Shown: piece after piece, positions 26,337-35,224 of the stretch | How the letters are laid out: the number at the start of each line of letters is the position of its first letter | Numbering within the stretch: position 1 is the stretch's first letter | Translations under genes and position numbers: made by a program | The notes under the pieces: generated by a model | What the model saw: the letters and a program-made list of their open reading frames with translations, nothing else | Database searches by the model: none | Told to the model about the DNA's origin: nothing | From: Aminipila sp963524205 | GTDB taxonomy: Bacteria > Bacillota > Clostridia > Peptostreptococcales > Anaerovoracaceae | Direction of reading: 5' to 3' | Assembly: GCA_963524205.1 (NCBI GenBank) | Contig: CAURED010000004.1 | Coordinates: 1 to 64,000 of the forward strand | DNA length: 64,000 bases

Positions 26337-27706
26337 AAAAGATAACCTCTCGCACAATAGTATGCTTTTTTCTTGCTCTTGTATTAGTCGTAGGCACAGG
26401 AATTTTCACTTTTAAATTTTTTATGGATGGTGATACCTGGTCGGCCTTTTCTGCCAACCGGCATTTATATACTAACAATGTATTAAATACTGGAAGAATA
26501 CTAGATGAAACCGGAAAAGTGCTTGCTGATTATAACGATACGAATGCTAAATGGGAGTATTCCAGCAACGCTTATATTCGTAAAGCTACACTTCATGCGG
26601 TTGGTGAACCAACAGGAATGATAGGAACTGGTGCATTGACACGTTTTGCCGATAAACTAACCGGTTACAATGTTATTACAGGGGCCAAACCTATTTTCCC
26701 TGGTGGCAGAGACCTTTACCTGACCTTAAACGCTGAGGTGTGTGAGGCCGCTTACAAGGCACTAAACGGGCACAAAGGTACTGTAGGTGTGTATAATTAC
26801 AAAACTGGAGAAATTATCTGTATGGTAAGTGCTCCAACCTATGATCCTGCCTCACCTCCTACAATTAAAGATGGGGATGACGAGTATGAAGGAGTTTATA
26901 TAAACCGACTCCTTTCTGCCACCTTTATACCTGGTTCTACATTTAAGCTTATTACAGCTACAGCAGCTCTTGAAACCCTTGATGGCGTGAAGAACAGGAC
27001 TTTTCACTGTGACGGCGAAACTACCATTGGCAACCAGCTTATTACATGTCCACGTGCACATGGAGATTTAACTATGGAACAGGCCTTGGCTGTATCTTGT
27101 AACTGTGTTTTTGGTCAGCTTGCTACTGAAATCGGCAGCAGTGAAATGCAAAAGTATGCTGAGAAAGCCGGACTTACTGATAGTCTTTCCATAAATGGTA
27201 TTACAACAGCAAAATCTTCTTTTGATTTTACTTCTGGCGGCAAAGGTGGTTTAGCCTGGTCAGGAATTGGCCAAGGTAAGGATCTTGTAAATCCGTGCGC
27301 CTTAATGGTTTATTCAGGAGCAATAGCCAATGGAGGATCTGCTGCTAAACCTCAAATCATATCACATACTGCGTTTACGGAAGGTGTTCGGACCAGTTTA
27401 TATTTAAGACATCACACCAAGAATTTAATTAATGAAAACACTGCAACGACCTTAGCTGCCATGATGAGAAATAACGTCCTGAACAATTATGGTCAGGGGA
27501 ATTTCCCAGGGTTGGAGATAGGTGCGAAATCCGGAACTGCACAAAATGATACTTCTGACTCTGACAATGCCTGGTTTACAGGTTTTCTTCAAGATCAGGA
27601 CCATCCCTATGCCTTTGTTGTATTAGTTGAAGGTGGCGGTAGTGGCAGTAAGGTAGCTGGTAAAGTCGCAAACACTGTCTTGCAGGCGGCCGTAAAATCC
27701 AATTAA
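26333..27706 (+). CDS. Class B penicillin-binding protein (PbpA-like transpeptidase)
   Basis: This 457-residue protein has an N-terminal membrane anchor (about residues 7-26) and a transpeptidase domain with the three active-site motifs: SxxK in IPGSTFKLIT, SxN in SCNCVFGQ, and KSGTA. It resembles short PbpA-type proteins of Actinobacteria and Clostridia, which are encoded next to FtsW-like and FHA genes. The ATGA overlap with the FHA-FtsW gene points to a stoichiometric SEDS-PBP complex at the outer face of the membrane. Confidence 0.93.
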   Translation: MKKITSRTIVCFFLALVLVVGTGIFTFKFFMDGDTWSAFSANRHLYTNNVLNTGRILDETGKVLADYNDTNAKWEYSSNAYIRKATLHAVGEPTGMIGTGALTRFADKLTGYNVITGAKPIFPGGRDLYLTLNAEVCEAAYKALNGHKGTVGVYNYKTGEIICMVSAPTYDPASPPTIKDGDDEYEGVYINRLLSATFIPGSTFKLITATAALETLDGVKNRTFHCDGETTIGNQLITCPRAHGDLTMEQALAVSCNCVFGQLATEIGSSEMQKYAEKAGLTDSLSINGITTAKSSFDFTSGGKGGLAWSGIGQGKDLVNPCALMVYSGAIANGGSAAKPQIISHTAFTEGVRTSLYLRHHTKNLINENTATTLAAMMRNNVLNNYGQGNFPGLEIGAKSGTAQNDTSDSDNAWFTGFLQDQDHPYAFVVLVEGGGSGSKVAGKVANTVLQAAVKSN

Positions 27707-27725
27707 GCAGTGTGTGTTTAATTAT

Positions 27726-27760
27726 AAAAACGGCTCCATTTCAATAATGGAGCCGTTTTT
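27726..27760. terminator. Bidirectional terminator between the PBP gene and pyrE
   Basis: A perfect 15-bp stem, AAAAACGGCTCCATT with its complement, encloses a five-base loop. Confidence 0.9.
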
Positions 27761-27768
27761 CTTTCAGG

Positions 27769-28455
27769 CTACTTTACGCAGTATCTAGTTAAATATTCTT
27801 CCATTCTCTCTTTCATTGCATCATCAATTACAATCTTACCATCTATCTCTGTATTGTGCATTGCATCTATTATTTCTCTAACTGTAACAATTGGGTATGT
27901 TTTAATTCCAAACTCCTCTTCAATCTCCTGAATTGCAGTCCTCTCACCCTGTCCCCTTTCCATACGATCTACAGAGATAATCAGACCTTCAATTTTTACC
28001 TTTGCAGCTGCCATAAGCTGTGGAAGTGTTTCTCTAACGGCAGTTCCGGCTGTAATAACATCCTCGACCATTAAAATTGAATCTCCATCCTGAAGTTTGT
28101 AGCCTACCATCTTTCCACCTTCGCCATGGTCTTTTTCTTCTTTTCTGTTAAAACAGTAATTAATATCTCTATCAAAATCTCTGGACATAGCAATAGCAGT
28201 TGCTACTGAAATAGGGATGCCTTTATAAGCTGGTCCAAATAATGCTGCTACATCTCCTTTTATATTTCCGTTTTTCAAATTTTCCACGATGCAGCTTGCA
28301 TAAAAATGTCCCAGTTTGTCTGCCTGGGATCCGGTCTTATAATTACCTGTATTTACAAAGTAAGGTGTTTTTCTCCCACTTTTTGTTGTGAAATCACCAA
28401 AAGTTAACACACCCGCTCTAACCATAAATTCAATAAATTGTTCCTTATAGTTCAT
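27769..28455 (-). CDS. pyrE: Orotate phosphoribosyltransferase
   Basis: PyrE converts orotate and PRPP to OMP. The 228-residue protein has TFGDFTTKSGRKTPYFVN at the N-terminus, FGPAYKGIPI and the PRPP-binding loop MVEDVITAGTAVRE. I use ATG 28455, six bases after GGAG; the ATG two codons upstream overlaps the ribosome site. It is separate from the pyrBICFKD operon, about 7 kb away. Confidence 0.93.
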   Translation of the reverse strand: MNYKEQFIEFMVRAGVLTFGDFTTKSGRKTPYFVNTGNYKTGSQADKLGHFYASCIVENLKNGNIKGDVAALFGPAYKGIPISVATAIAMSRDFDRDINYCFNRKEEKDHGEGGKMVGYKLQDGDSILMVEDVITAGTAVRETLPQLMAAAKVKIEGLIISVDRMERGQGERTAIQEIEEEFGIKTYPIVTVREIIDAMHNTEIDGKIVIDDAMKERMEEYLTRYCVK

Positions 28456-28529
28456 GTCCATCTCCTTAATATCTAATATTAATATAAACTTATATAATTT
28501 AAAAAAGTATTTCTATTATTATACCAAAA

Positions 28530-28557
28530 AAAATAAGTCCTGTTTAGGACTTATTTT
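28530..28557. terminator. Bidirectional terminator near the anti-sigma gene end
   Basis: AAAATAAGTCCT (28530-28541) pairs with AGGACTTATTTT (28546-28557). On the minus strand a long T-run follows, ending the anti-sigma transcript. Confidence 0.85.
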
Positions 28558-28566
28558 AAATTTATG

Positions 28567-29475
28567 CTATTTTGTGATTTCAAATTCCTGTATACCCATA
28601 TAACCTGGCGCAATTTCATACTTATTGAATACTATTACAGGATTACCTGCTTCGTTTACATAGAACTGCTGGTTCTCTGTAATGGTTTTAAAGCCTTCCT
28701 CTTCCATATCCTCACAAGTATCCCAATACATGCTATCTGGATTCTTTGAACGTTCTGCAATCTGCTCTTTTATCTGTTTGTTAGCAATTTCTATATAATT
28801 ACTACCTAATAAATCTCTAAGGGAAAGTGGCTGACTAGTTGTTAAATCATAGTTATAATAAAACATATCAAAATATGCACTTGCTAAAGTTTCAGTTTTA
28901 TATACAGAGAAAGATAAAATTTTATCATTTAAGCACTTAACATCATAATCAACACTTATTTCCTGCTGCATAAAATCTTCTTCCTTACCGCCAGTTTCTA
29001 AAAATGCCTTTTTATAATCTTGCATTGTAACTTTAGTTTCGTCAACTGCAGCCGTTACCTGATTGTGTACCAACTCGTTAATCCTCTTCTGCAGTTTTTC
29101 ATCCTTAAGACCTTCAATTCCAGGGATTTTCATGTCAGCTACATAGGAATCCGTTTCTTCATGAACCTGCTCTATTGTAAAAACTTTTGCCAGACTTCCT
29201 AGAACTGGGATCTGAGATACAGAGTCTGCAAATGCTTCATTCGTGTTTACCCCTATACCAAACGCCCCTATTACTATAACAATTGCTGCTGCAATACTTC
29301 CAATTTGTTTTTTCATTTTTTTACCCCTTTGTGCTTTTTCTTTTTTTATATCTTCCTGTAATAATTCTGTTTGTGCACGATTTATAGTATCCTGAACGAT
29401 TTGAGTTAGCTGGCTAGGAATTTCTACATCTTCATATCCTTTTTTCAGGTTTAAAAATTTTTCATCATTCAGCAT
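28567..29475 (-). CDS. RsiV-like anti-sigma factor (DUF4163/DUF3298)
   Basis: The 302-residue protein has a cytoplasmic N-terminus, one membrane segment (IGSIAAAIVIVIGAFGIGV, about residues 60-80), and an extracytoplasmic DUF4163/DUF3298 part (QEISVDYDVKCLNDKILSF, LSLRDLLGSN). RsiV of Bacillus and Clostridioides has this layout, holds the ECF factor SigV inactive, and is degraded after binding lysozyme. The start ATG 29475 lies nine bases after GGAGG, inside the end of the sigma gene, so the pair is translationally coupled. Confidence 0.8.
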   Translation of the reverse strand: MLNDEKFLNLKKGYEDVEIPSQLTQIVQDTINRAQTELLQEDIKKEKAQRGKKMKKQIGSIAAAIVIVIGAFGIGVNTNEAFADSVSQIPVLGSLAKVFTIEQVHEETDSYVADMKIPGIEGLKDEKLQKRINELVHNQVTAAVDETKVTMQDYKKAFLETGGKEEDFMQQEISVDYDVKCLNDKILSFSVYKTETLASAYFDMFYYNYDLTTSQPLSLRDLLGSNYIEIANKQIKEQIAERSKNPDSMYWDTCEDMEEEGFKTITENQQFYVNEAGNPVIVFNKYEIAPGYMGIQEFEITK

Positions 29476-29980
29476 CACCAAATTCCTCCTCTTTCATTTG
29501 AATTTTCAATGAATGCAAACCTCTATAAAGTCTGCTTTTCACAGAGTTAATATTCTCTTCAAGCACTCTTGCTATCTCTGTTAATTTCATATCTTCAAAA
29601 TACCTTAATACAATAACAGTTTTTGTTTCTGGGTCAAGATCTTCAAGCGCTTTATGTAACACCATATAATCAGCCTTCATAGATAAAATATCCTCTACTT
29701 CTTCTGGAAGTTCTTCCGGTGCTGTTGTAATTATACGTTTGGTTCTTCTGAGTTCATCCATGCATGTATTTACCAATATTTTATAAAACCATGGCTTTAC
29801 ACTACTTGCTTCCTGGATTTTATCATAAGCTTTGATTGCCTTGTAAATTGACTCTTGAACCATGTCAAGCGCTGTATCCTGACTTTTTACATAACTGTAA
29901 GCAAGCCGATATATGCTATCTTGATTTTTTTCAATAAATTCAATTAAAGCTGTATATATTTGAGTTTCTAATGTCGACAT
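29465..29980 (-). CDS. ECF RNA polymerase sigma factor (SigV-like)
   Basis: The 171-residue protein contains sigma region 2 (RLAYSYVKSQDTALDMVQES, KPWFYKILVN) and region 4 (LDPETKTVIVLRYFEDMKLTEIA, then NSVKSRLYRGLHSL). I choose ATG 29980, which follows GGAGGCGGAG; the frame is open further upstream without a ribosome site. It is coupled by an 11-base overlap to its cognate anti-sigma gene. The RsiV-type partner suggests a cell-envelope or lysozyme response regulon. Confidence 0.87.
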   Translation of the reverse strand: MSTLETQIYTALIEFIEKNQDSIYRLAYSYVKSQDTALDMVQESIYKAIKAYDKIQEASSVKPWFYKILVNTCMDELRRTKRIITTAPEELPEEVEDILSMKADYMVLHKALEDLDPETKTVIVLRYFEDMKLTEIARVLEENINSVKSRLYRGLHSLKIQMKEEEFGDAE

Positions 29981-30156
29981 TGTTTTTCTCCGCCTCCTTA
30001 CACTATTATAACGGTGCAGCTTAGCAAAAAGTTTCATAAGTTTATAAAAACATTCTAATTTGTTTAATTATTTTATAAGAAGTGCATTTAAGAACCAACA
30101 ATTTTAAATTGCATATATTAAATCTAAAAGAGAAGATATAGAAGAGAGGTTTTTTT

Positions 30157-30543
30157 ATGTCACAATGTTTTAATAATCCAAAATTAAGAATATCTGAAAT
30201 AAGAGCTAACTTAAAATCTGAAAAGGCCGGTACGCTGAGTAATATACCCCAAAGCCCTTTTTTAACTAAAGAAAATGCGGAAATCCTTAATTATAATGAT
30301 TTGCAAAATGTTAATGAATTTTTCCGCACACAGATAGGTCATTATGTACAAGTTGATTGTTTTATTGGCGCAGGTGAAATTATTTCAAAATATGGTTATC
30401 TTATCAAAGTCGGTTTAGATTACATAATATTGCAGGATACAGAGGCAAAATATATAACTTCAATAGATTTTTGGACCATCAAATTTATGTATGTTTATTA
30501 TGATGTTGAAACTTTAGAAAAGTTTATGCCATTTGTACAATAG
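30157..30543 (+). CDS. Unknown protein, weakly GerQ-like C-terminal half
   Basis: I do not firmly recognise this 128-residue protein. It has a polar, proline- and asparagine-rich first half and a C-terminal half of about 70 residues (NVNEFFRTQIGHYVQVDCF, then GYLIKVGLDYIILQD, KYITSIDFWTIKFMYVY) rich in beta-forming residues. This half vaguely resembles the small beta-barrel of spore coat protein GerQ. No signal peptide or membrane segment is present. It starts at ATG 30157 after GAGAGG and is transcribed alone. A spore-related role is only a guess. Confidence 0.6.
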   Translation: MSQCFNNPKLRISEIRANLKSEKAGTLSNIPQSPFLTKENAEILNYNDLQNVNEFFRTQIGHYVQVDCFIGAGEIISKYGYLIKVGLDYIILQDTEAKYITSIDFWTIKFMYVYYDVETLEKFMPFVQ

Positions 30544-30548
30544 TATTA

Positions 30549-30660
30549 AAAATGTGGCTTCGCCACTCCGTTAGGAAACCCCATGGTTCCCTTCGGCGCT
30601 CATTTTATTCGCTGAACACCTTCCTTTATAGGCAAAGAGGCTCCCGCCCCTCTGCACTTC
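30549..30660. other. GC-richer intergenic patch with short hairpins
   Basis: GTGGCTTCGCCAC forms a tight stem with a TTCG loop. It is followed by TTCCCTTCGGCG and AAGAGGCTCCCGCCCCTC stretches. The base composition is higher in G+C than the flanking spacer, and no ORF is visible. It may be a small repeated element or a structured RNA; I cannot tell without genome comparison. Confidence 0.35.
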
Positions 30661-30664
30661 CTTT

Positions 30665-30707
30665 TTTATATAATAGGAAAATCTATCGATATTTCCTATT
30701 ATATAAA
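30665..30707. repeat. 16-bp perfect inverted repeat
   Basis: TTTATATAATAGGAAA (30665-30680) and its exact complement (30692-30707) enclose an 11-base loop containing ATCGAT. There is no coding sense. It stands just before the peroxiredoxin terminator. Confidence 0.6.
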
Positions 30708-30708
30708 A

Positions 30709-30750
30709 AAAAGTAAGGAGACACTTCATTTTAAAGTACTCCTTACTTTT
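30709..30750 (-). terminator. Terminator after the peroxiredoxin gene
   Basis: AAAAGTAAGGAG and CTCCTTACTTTT arms, with poly-T following on the minus strand. It can also act on the plus strand. Confidence 0.8.
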
Positions 30751-30777
30751 TAATATGCCTTATTATTTTTCTTCATT

Positions 30778-31419
30778 TTACTGCTGTTTAAAGCACCAGT
30801 ACCAATCATTACAAATTAGTCCTAGCTCTTCCGCATTATTTTTTCTTTCTGTTAACTGTTCATATGTATTAGGCGGCGGTACTAAAACAGGATTGCCAGG
30901 TTTCCAGTTGGCCGGAGTAAGTACATGTTCCGCATCCGTAGTCTGAAGTGCTGTTACTAACCTGAATATTTCAGGTATATTTCTACCATTTGTAATCGGA
31001 TATGTTAATATTGCTCTTATTTTCTGATCGGGATCAATAATAAATACGCTCCTGACAGTTGATGTATTACTTACATCTGGAGCAATCATACCATATTCAC
31101 GGGCAATATCTCCAATACGGTCAGCAACAATTGGAAACGGTATTTCAATACCTGATACTTCATATATAGAGTTAACCCATGCAAGATGTGATGGATTGCT
31201 GTCTATGCTTAACCCTAGAAGTTCTGTGTTTATGTCTTTAAACTGCTGATATACCTGAGCAAATGCTATAAATTCTGATGTGCAGACCGGTGTAAAATCT
31301 CCAGGATGGCTGAAAAAGACAAGCCACTTCCCTTTATAGTCTGATAGTTTTACTGGTCCAAAAGTTGAATTTGCAGTAAAATCAGGTGCAGTCATTCCAA
31401 GAGTCAGATTATTTTCCAT
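30778..31419 (-). CDS. Peroxiredoxin (Prx6/1-Cys-like, AhpC/TSA family)
   Basis: The enzyme reduces hydrogen peroxide or alkyl peroxides. The 213-residue protein carries the peroxidatic cysteine in HPGDFTPVCTSEF near residue 47 and the arginine of the active site in NTSTVRSVFIIDP. The long C-terminal extension (ALQTTDAEHVLTPANWKPG) is typical of Prx6-type enzymes of archaea and anaerobes. Cysteines near the end (LICNDWYWC) could serve as resolving residues. AAGGAGG precedes the ATG. It is monocistronic. Confidence 0.93.
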   Translation of the reverse strand: MENNLTLGMTAPDFTANSTFGPVKLSDYKGKWLVFFSHPGDFTPVCTSEFIAFAQVYQQFKDINTELLGLSIDSNPSHLAWVNSIYEVSGIEIPFPIVADRIGDIAREYGMIAPDVSNTSTVRSVFIIDPDQKIRAILTYPITNGRNIPEIFRLVTALQTTDAEHVLTPANWKPGNPVLVPPPNTYEQLTERKNNAEELGLICNDWYWCFKQQ

Positions 31420-31627
31420 TATATATTTATAACCTCCTTATGTCATATGAGTAATATCTATAATACTTTCATATGCGCCCAAAGTCGTTGCTATTACACT
31501 TAGAGCTTAATACCTATAAAATTATTAAATTTTTATTAAATACTCTTTTAAAATGATTTTTATTGTAAAAAATGGTATACTGTCCAAAGCTTATTTAGCA
31601 AAATATCCAGTAAGAGGGGAATTACAA

Positions 31628-32125
31628 ATGAATTTAGAGTACAAATGTTTAAACAAAAAAGCCAAAAACTGTATGAGGCTTTCGTCTATTATCGGGAATG
31701 TCATACTGTTAACCATATTGGGGATTATTAGGGCATTCTGCTATTTCGGAGATGTGTTAGTACCTGGATGGGTGGATATTATATTTGCTGTTATAATCCT
31801 ACTTTCTATTTTACAGGTTATATTTGCTCCAATCATTCGATATAAAAGATATAAATATTATATTGATGACCAAAAGCTTATCGTTATAGAGGGCCTTTGG
31901 TTTATTACTAAAACTACTGCTCCAATTGAGCGTGTTCATCAAATTGCTATTGAACGAGGTCCAATTGATCGAATGTATGGCCTTAGCAAAGTAGTTGCTA
32001 CCACCGCCGGTGGTAATGTTGATATAAAATTTTTGGAGAACCAGATTGCAGAAGAAATTGCAGAGAATCTTGGAATTAGAATTGGTACTATAGTAAAAGC
32101 ACAAAGGAGTGATCAGAATGCCTAA
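31628..32125 (+). CDS. Bacterial PH-domain membrane protein (YdbS-like)
   Basis: The 165-residue protein has two hydrophobic segments (about residues 22-42 and 52-70) followed by a bacterial PH (bPH2, DUF304) domain with the signatures YYIDDQKLIVIEG, PIERVHQIAIERGPIDRMYGLSKV and TAGG. I use ATG 31628, which follows AAGAGGGGAA. The next gene encodes a YdbT-like multi-PH protein and overlaps by eight bases; such pairs are common in Firmicutes, where they have been linked to antimicrobial-peptide resistance. Confidence 0.82.
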   Translation: MNLEYKCLNKKAKNCMRLSSIIGNVILLTILGIIRAFCYFGDVLVPGWVDIIFAVIILLSILQVIFAPIIRYKRYKYYIDDQKLIVIEGLWFITKTTAPIERVHQIAIERGPIDRMYGLSKVVATTAGGNVDIKFLENQIAEEIAENLGIRIGTIVKAQRSDQNA

Positions 32126-33572
32126 AGTCAGATGTCACTTCTTTTCAGTAATAATGAATACCTTTAAAGCTATTTGGTATATTATAGCCATGTTTATTTT
32201 TCAATTTATGGATGCATTAAAAGACATGCGAATGCAATCTCTTCCTTCAAAATCTGTAGTATTTGGTCTAATAGGAATTTTTGCAGTTATTATGGTGTTT
32301 TTCATTTTTAACTTATTGCGATGGTGGAAGACAAAAATATGTATTGAAGGAGACACCTTTATTCTGGAACGCAATCAGCTTTCTCAAAGTAAAACTACAG
32401 TAAAGCTTTCCAGTATTTCTACGGTTAACTTACAGCAGAACTTATTTGAAAAAATATTTGATGTTTATACACTTCAGCTAGATATAAACTCATCTGTTAC
32501 TGCTAATAAAACGGACTTTAATTTAGTCTTTGATGATAAAACTGCATTTGCTTTCAGAGATTACATACTTTCATATATAGATGGTAAAGCTTACGATGAA
32601 AGTATTCCTACAGGTCAAGTTTCAATGAATTCTCTTAACCAAAGAAATAATTCTGAACCAATTATCACTTTTAGTTTTAAAGAAGTCATTAGGCATTGCA
32701 TATTGAGTTTTTCATTTCTAGGTGGAATCTATGCCATGGGCGTTGTATTTGCCGCAATATGGGCATTCTGCACTTCAGACAAAGAAATGCATCAGGTAGT
32801 TATGCCTGCAATTTTATCTCTGCTTATTGCTGTAGTACCATTTTTATACAAGAGTCTTACTGCTTTTCTCTTATATCATAATTTTGTATTAGAAAAAAAT
32901 GGAGATAAAATAATGGTCTCATACGGTTTATTTACACGAAAGCAATTTACCTTACCTTTAGATAAAACAAATGCATTAGTAGTAAAACAACCCTTTCAGG
33001 CAAGATTTTTTAATTTATGTTATGGAGAAATTATCAATGTAGGCATGGGCGATGCTGCTGAAAATCAATCTCCTATCTTTTGTCTGCTAGTTAAACCGGA
33101 CGTTCTTCAATCCATAATTAGACAGATTGCGCCACAATTTATACTTGAAGAAAAGGAAGAGAAATCACCAAAATCTGCAATGCTACCTGTTTTAGTTAAA
33201 TGGGGACTGTGGGGTATTGCATTCCTCGCAGGCTTTTCAATATTTTATAAATGGTGGATCGGCCTTATTATATTAATCGTTTTCTTACTATGTGGTATAC
33301 TTTCATATACTACAAAGGGTTTAAAACTATACGATAATAAACTTTCAATTACCACCGGAGTATTTGACAAAAGAACTATAACTGCCGCATACAGCAAACT
33401 TCAAAATGCTACCGCAGAATATGGACCCATAAGCCGCCGGCTAGGTATAGCCCATGGTAGTGTATCCATTTTATCCTCATCAGCAAATCAAACAAATTCT
33501 ATTGGATACTTCCCTTTAGAAAAATTTGATATGATTTCTCAGCAGATTATATCAAATGACAGTATTAACTAA
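32118..33572 (+). CDS. Bacterial PH-domain membrane protein (YdbT-like)
   Basis: The 484-residue protein alternates membrane pairs with three bPH2 domains (TTVKLSSISTVNLQQNL; LPLDKTNALVVKQPFQARFFNL; TAAYSKLQNATAEYGPISRRLG), the YdbT layout. I use ATG 32118, eight bases after AAAGGAG, rather than the GTG inside that ribosome site. It is coupled to the YdbS-like gene and is probably a membrane complex with it. Confidence 0.82.
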   Translation: MPKVRCHFFSVIMNTFKAIWYIIAMFIFQFMDALKDMRMQSLPSKSVVFGLIGIFAVIMVFFIFNLLRWWKTKICIEGDTFILERNQLSQSKTTVKLSSISTVNLQQNLFEKIFDVYTLQLDINSSVTANKTDFNLVFDDKTAFAFRDYILSYIDGKAYDESIPTGQVSMNSLNQRNNSEPIITFSFKEVIRHCILSFSFLGGIYAMGVVFAAIWAFCTSDKEMHQVVMPAILSLLIAVVPFLYKSLTAFLLYHNFVLEKNGDKIMVSYGLFTRKQFTLPLDKTNALVVKQPFQARFFNLCYGEIINVGMGDAAENQSPIFCLLVKPDVLQSIIRQIAPQFILEEKEEKSPKSAMLPVLVKWGLWGIAFLAGFSIFYKWWIGLIILIVFLLCGILSYTTKGLKLYDNKLSITTGVFDKRTITAAYSKLQNATAEYGPISRRLGIAHGSVSILSSSANQTNSIGYFPLEKFDMISQQIISNDSIN

Positions 33573-33653
33573 TAATAGATTATCCCTCCAATGGTTTATG
33601 AATTCTTTTTGTAAAAAAAGGCACACTATTCATAAATAGGAGGGATTATTTTT

Positions 33654-35129
33654 ATGCAGGTAAATAATTATTGGGCAGAAACCCTTAAAAGCGCTTTACC
33701 TATAGGGGAAAGCTTTGATATGCTGGCGAGAGAAATCCAGATTGGAGATAAGAATGCGGTAATGTTTTATGTTGATGGCCTTGTAAGCGGCCAATTAATG
33801 CCTGTTGTTATGTCCTATTTGCTTAAAATTGATTCAAATAAGACCAAAGACATTACTGACTCTAAAGAATTTATAAAAATAAATTTACCTTTTTTAAGTG
33901 CTATAACGGAATCCAAATTAGAAAACGCTATAAAAAATATTTTTTCTGGCTTAATAGCTGTTGCCGTAGATGGATTTAATGAAGTTATAATTATTGATGC
34001 CAGATCATATCCAAATAGAAGTGTAGACGAGCCTTCTAAAGAAAAAAGCCTCCGTGGCGCTAAAGATGGTTTCACAGAAGCTTTTATGACTAATATTGCT
34101 TTAATCAGGCGAAGAATACGTGATCCAAAACTTATTTTTGAAGCTCATACAGTAGGGCAATCAACTAAAACAGATGTAAGCCTTGTATATCTAAAAGGAA
34201 AAGCCGACGAAAATTTAGTGCAAAAAATCTCAAATAGGCTAAGCAGCATTTCTATAGATGCTTTATCTGTAGGAGATCAAACCATTGCGGAACATATCGT
34301 AAAAGATCCTAAACAAAAAAGTTTTTTGGGCTGGCTTAATCCATATCCGAAAGTTAGATATACCCAGCGTCCAGATGTTGCCGCTGCCCATATTTCTGAG
34401 GGTAAAATTGCCATAATTGTTGATACAAGCCCAACTATTATACTTTTGCCTACTGGTATTTTTGACTTTTTACAAGATGTAGATGATTACTACTTTCCTG
34501 CTCTTACAGGTAATTATTTTCGGTTATTAAGGACTATTAATTTTATTGGCATTATAATTATAACCCCACTTTATCTTTTATTTGCTCAAGAATATATCCC
34601 TGTATATTCAGCTTTAAAGTTCTTTATTCCCCGGGGAGAATTTGCTATATCCTTATTCTGGCAGTTCATTCTTCTAGAATTTGCTATAGATGGATTAAAA
34701 CTTGCATCCTTAAATACACCTGATGCACTTGGAATGTCCTTATCCGTAATAGGCGCTCTAATACTAGGTCAGTTTGCAGTATCTTCAGGCTGGTTTATAC
34801 CTCAAACAATTTTATGCATGGCGGTGGTAGCACTTGCCGGCTTCACCCAGCCTAGTATTGAACTTGGTTATGCTATAAAATTTATGCGTATTTTAATACT
34901 TGTAGGTATTCAAATTGGTGCACGTTTCGGTGAGACAGCTATTGCTATGGACATGTTTGGTCACAATGCTATTTCCATTTGTGCAATATCTGGTGCTCTA
35001 ATTGCAGTTATAATTGATTTTATATCATTAGCAACTACTAAAACGTTGGAGAACAAATCCTATCTTTACCCGCTTATGCCTTTTAACGCTAATGCTATGA
35101 AGCACCTGGTATTCCGTACGAAAGCATAA
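33654..35129 (+). CDS. spoVAF: GerA/SpoVAF-family spore germination membrane protein
   Basis: The 491-residue protein has an N-terminal soluble GerA domain and about five membrane segments after residue 290. The segment PYPKVRYTQRPDVAAAHISE, followed by IIVDTSPTIILLPTGIFDFL, matches SpoVAF more than nutrient receptors of the GerAA group. SpoVAF is an accessory protein of dipicolinate channel operons, but here it stands alone, with no spoVA or gerB/gerC neighbours. AGGAGG precedes the ATG. Confidence 0.87.
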   Translation: MQVNNYWAETLKSALPIGESFDMLAREIQIGDKNAVMFYVDGLVSGQLMPVVMSYLLKIDSNKTKDITDSKEFIKINLPFLSAITESKLENAIKNIFSGLIAVAVDGFNEVIIIDARSYPNRSVDEPSKEKSLRGAKDGFTEAFMTNIALIRRRIRDPKLIFEAHTVGQSTKTDVSLVYLKGKADENLVQKISNRLSSISIDALSVGDQTIAEHIVKDPKQKSFLGWLNPYPKVRYTQRPDVAAAHISEGKIAIIVDTSPTIILLPTGIFDFLQDVDDYYFPALTGNYFRLLRTINFIGIIIITPLYLLFAQEYIPVYSALKFFIPRGEFAISLFWQFILLEFAIDGLKLASLNTPDALGMSLSVIGALILGQFAVSSGWFIPQTILCMAVVALAGFTQPSIELGYAIKFMRILILVGIQIGARFGETAIAMDMFGHNAISICAISGALIAVIIDFISLATTKTLENKSYLYPLMPFNANAMKHLVFRTKA

Positions 35130-35177
35130 TGAACTTCGCCAATATCATAAATGATATTTCCTGCGTTATAAAAAATA

Positions 35178-35216
35178 TGGCTGCTGCAAAATATTTTTAC
35201 CATTTTGCAACAGCCA
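35178..35216. terminator. Bidirectional terminator between spoVAF and pyrD
   Basis: A 15-bp stem (TGGCTGCTGCAAAAT with one wobble) has A-rich and T-rich flanks. It ends the pyr operon on the minus strand. Confidence 0.85.
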
Positions 35217-35224
35217 CTACTATT

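Noticed and set aside
30665..30707. Insertion-sequence end
   Set aside because: The inverted repeat arms are only 11 bases apart and no transposase or target duplication is visible.
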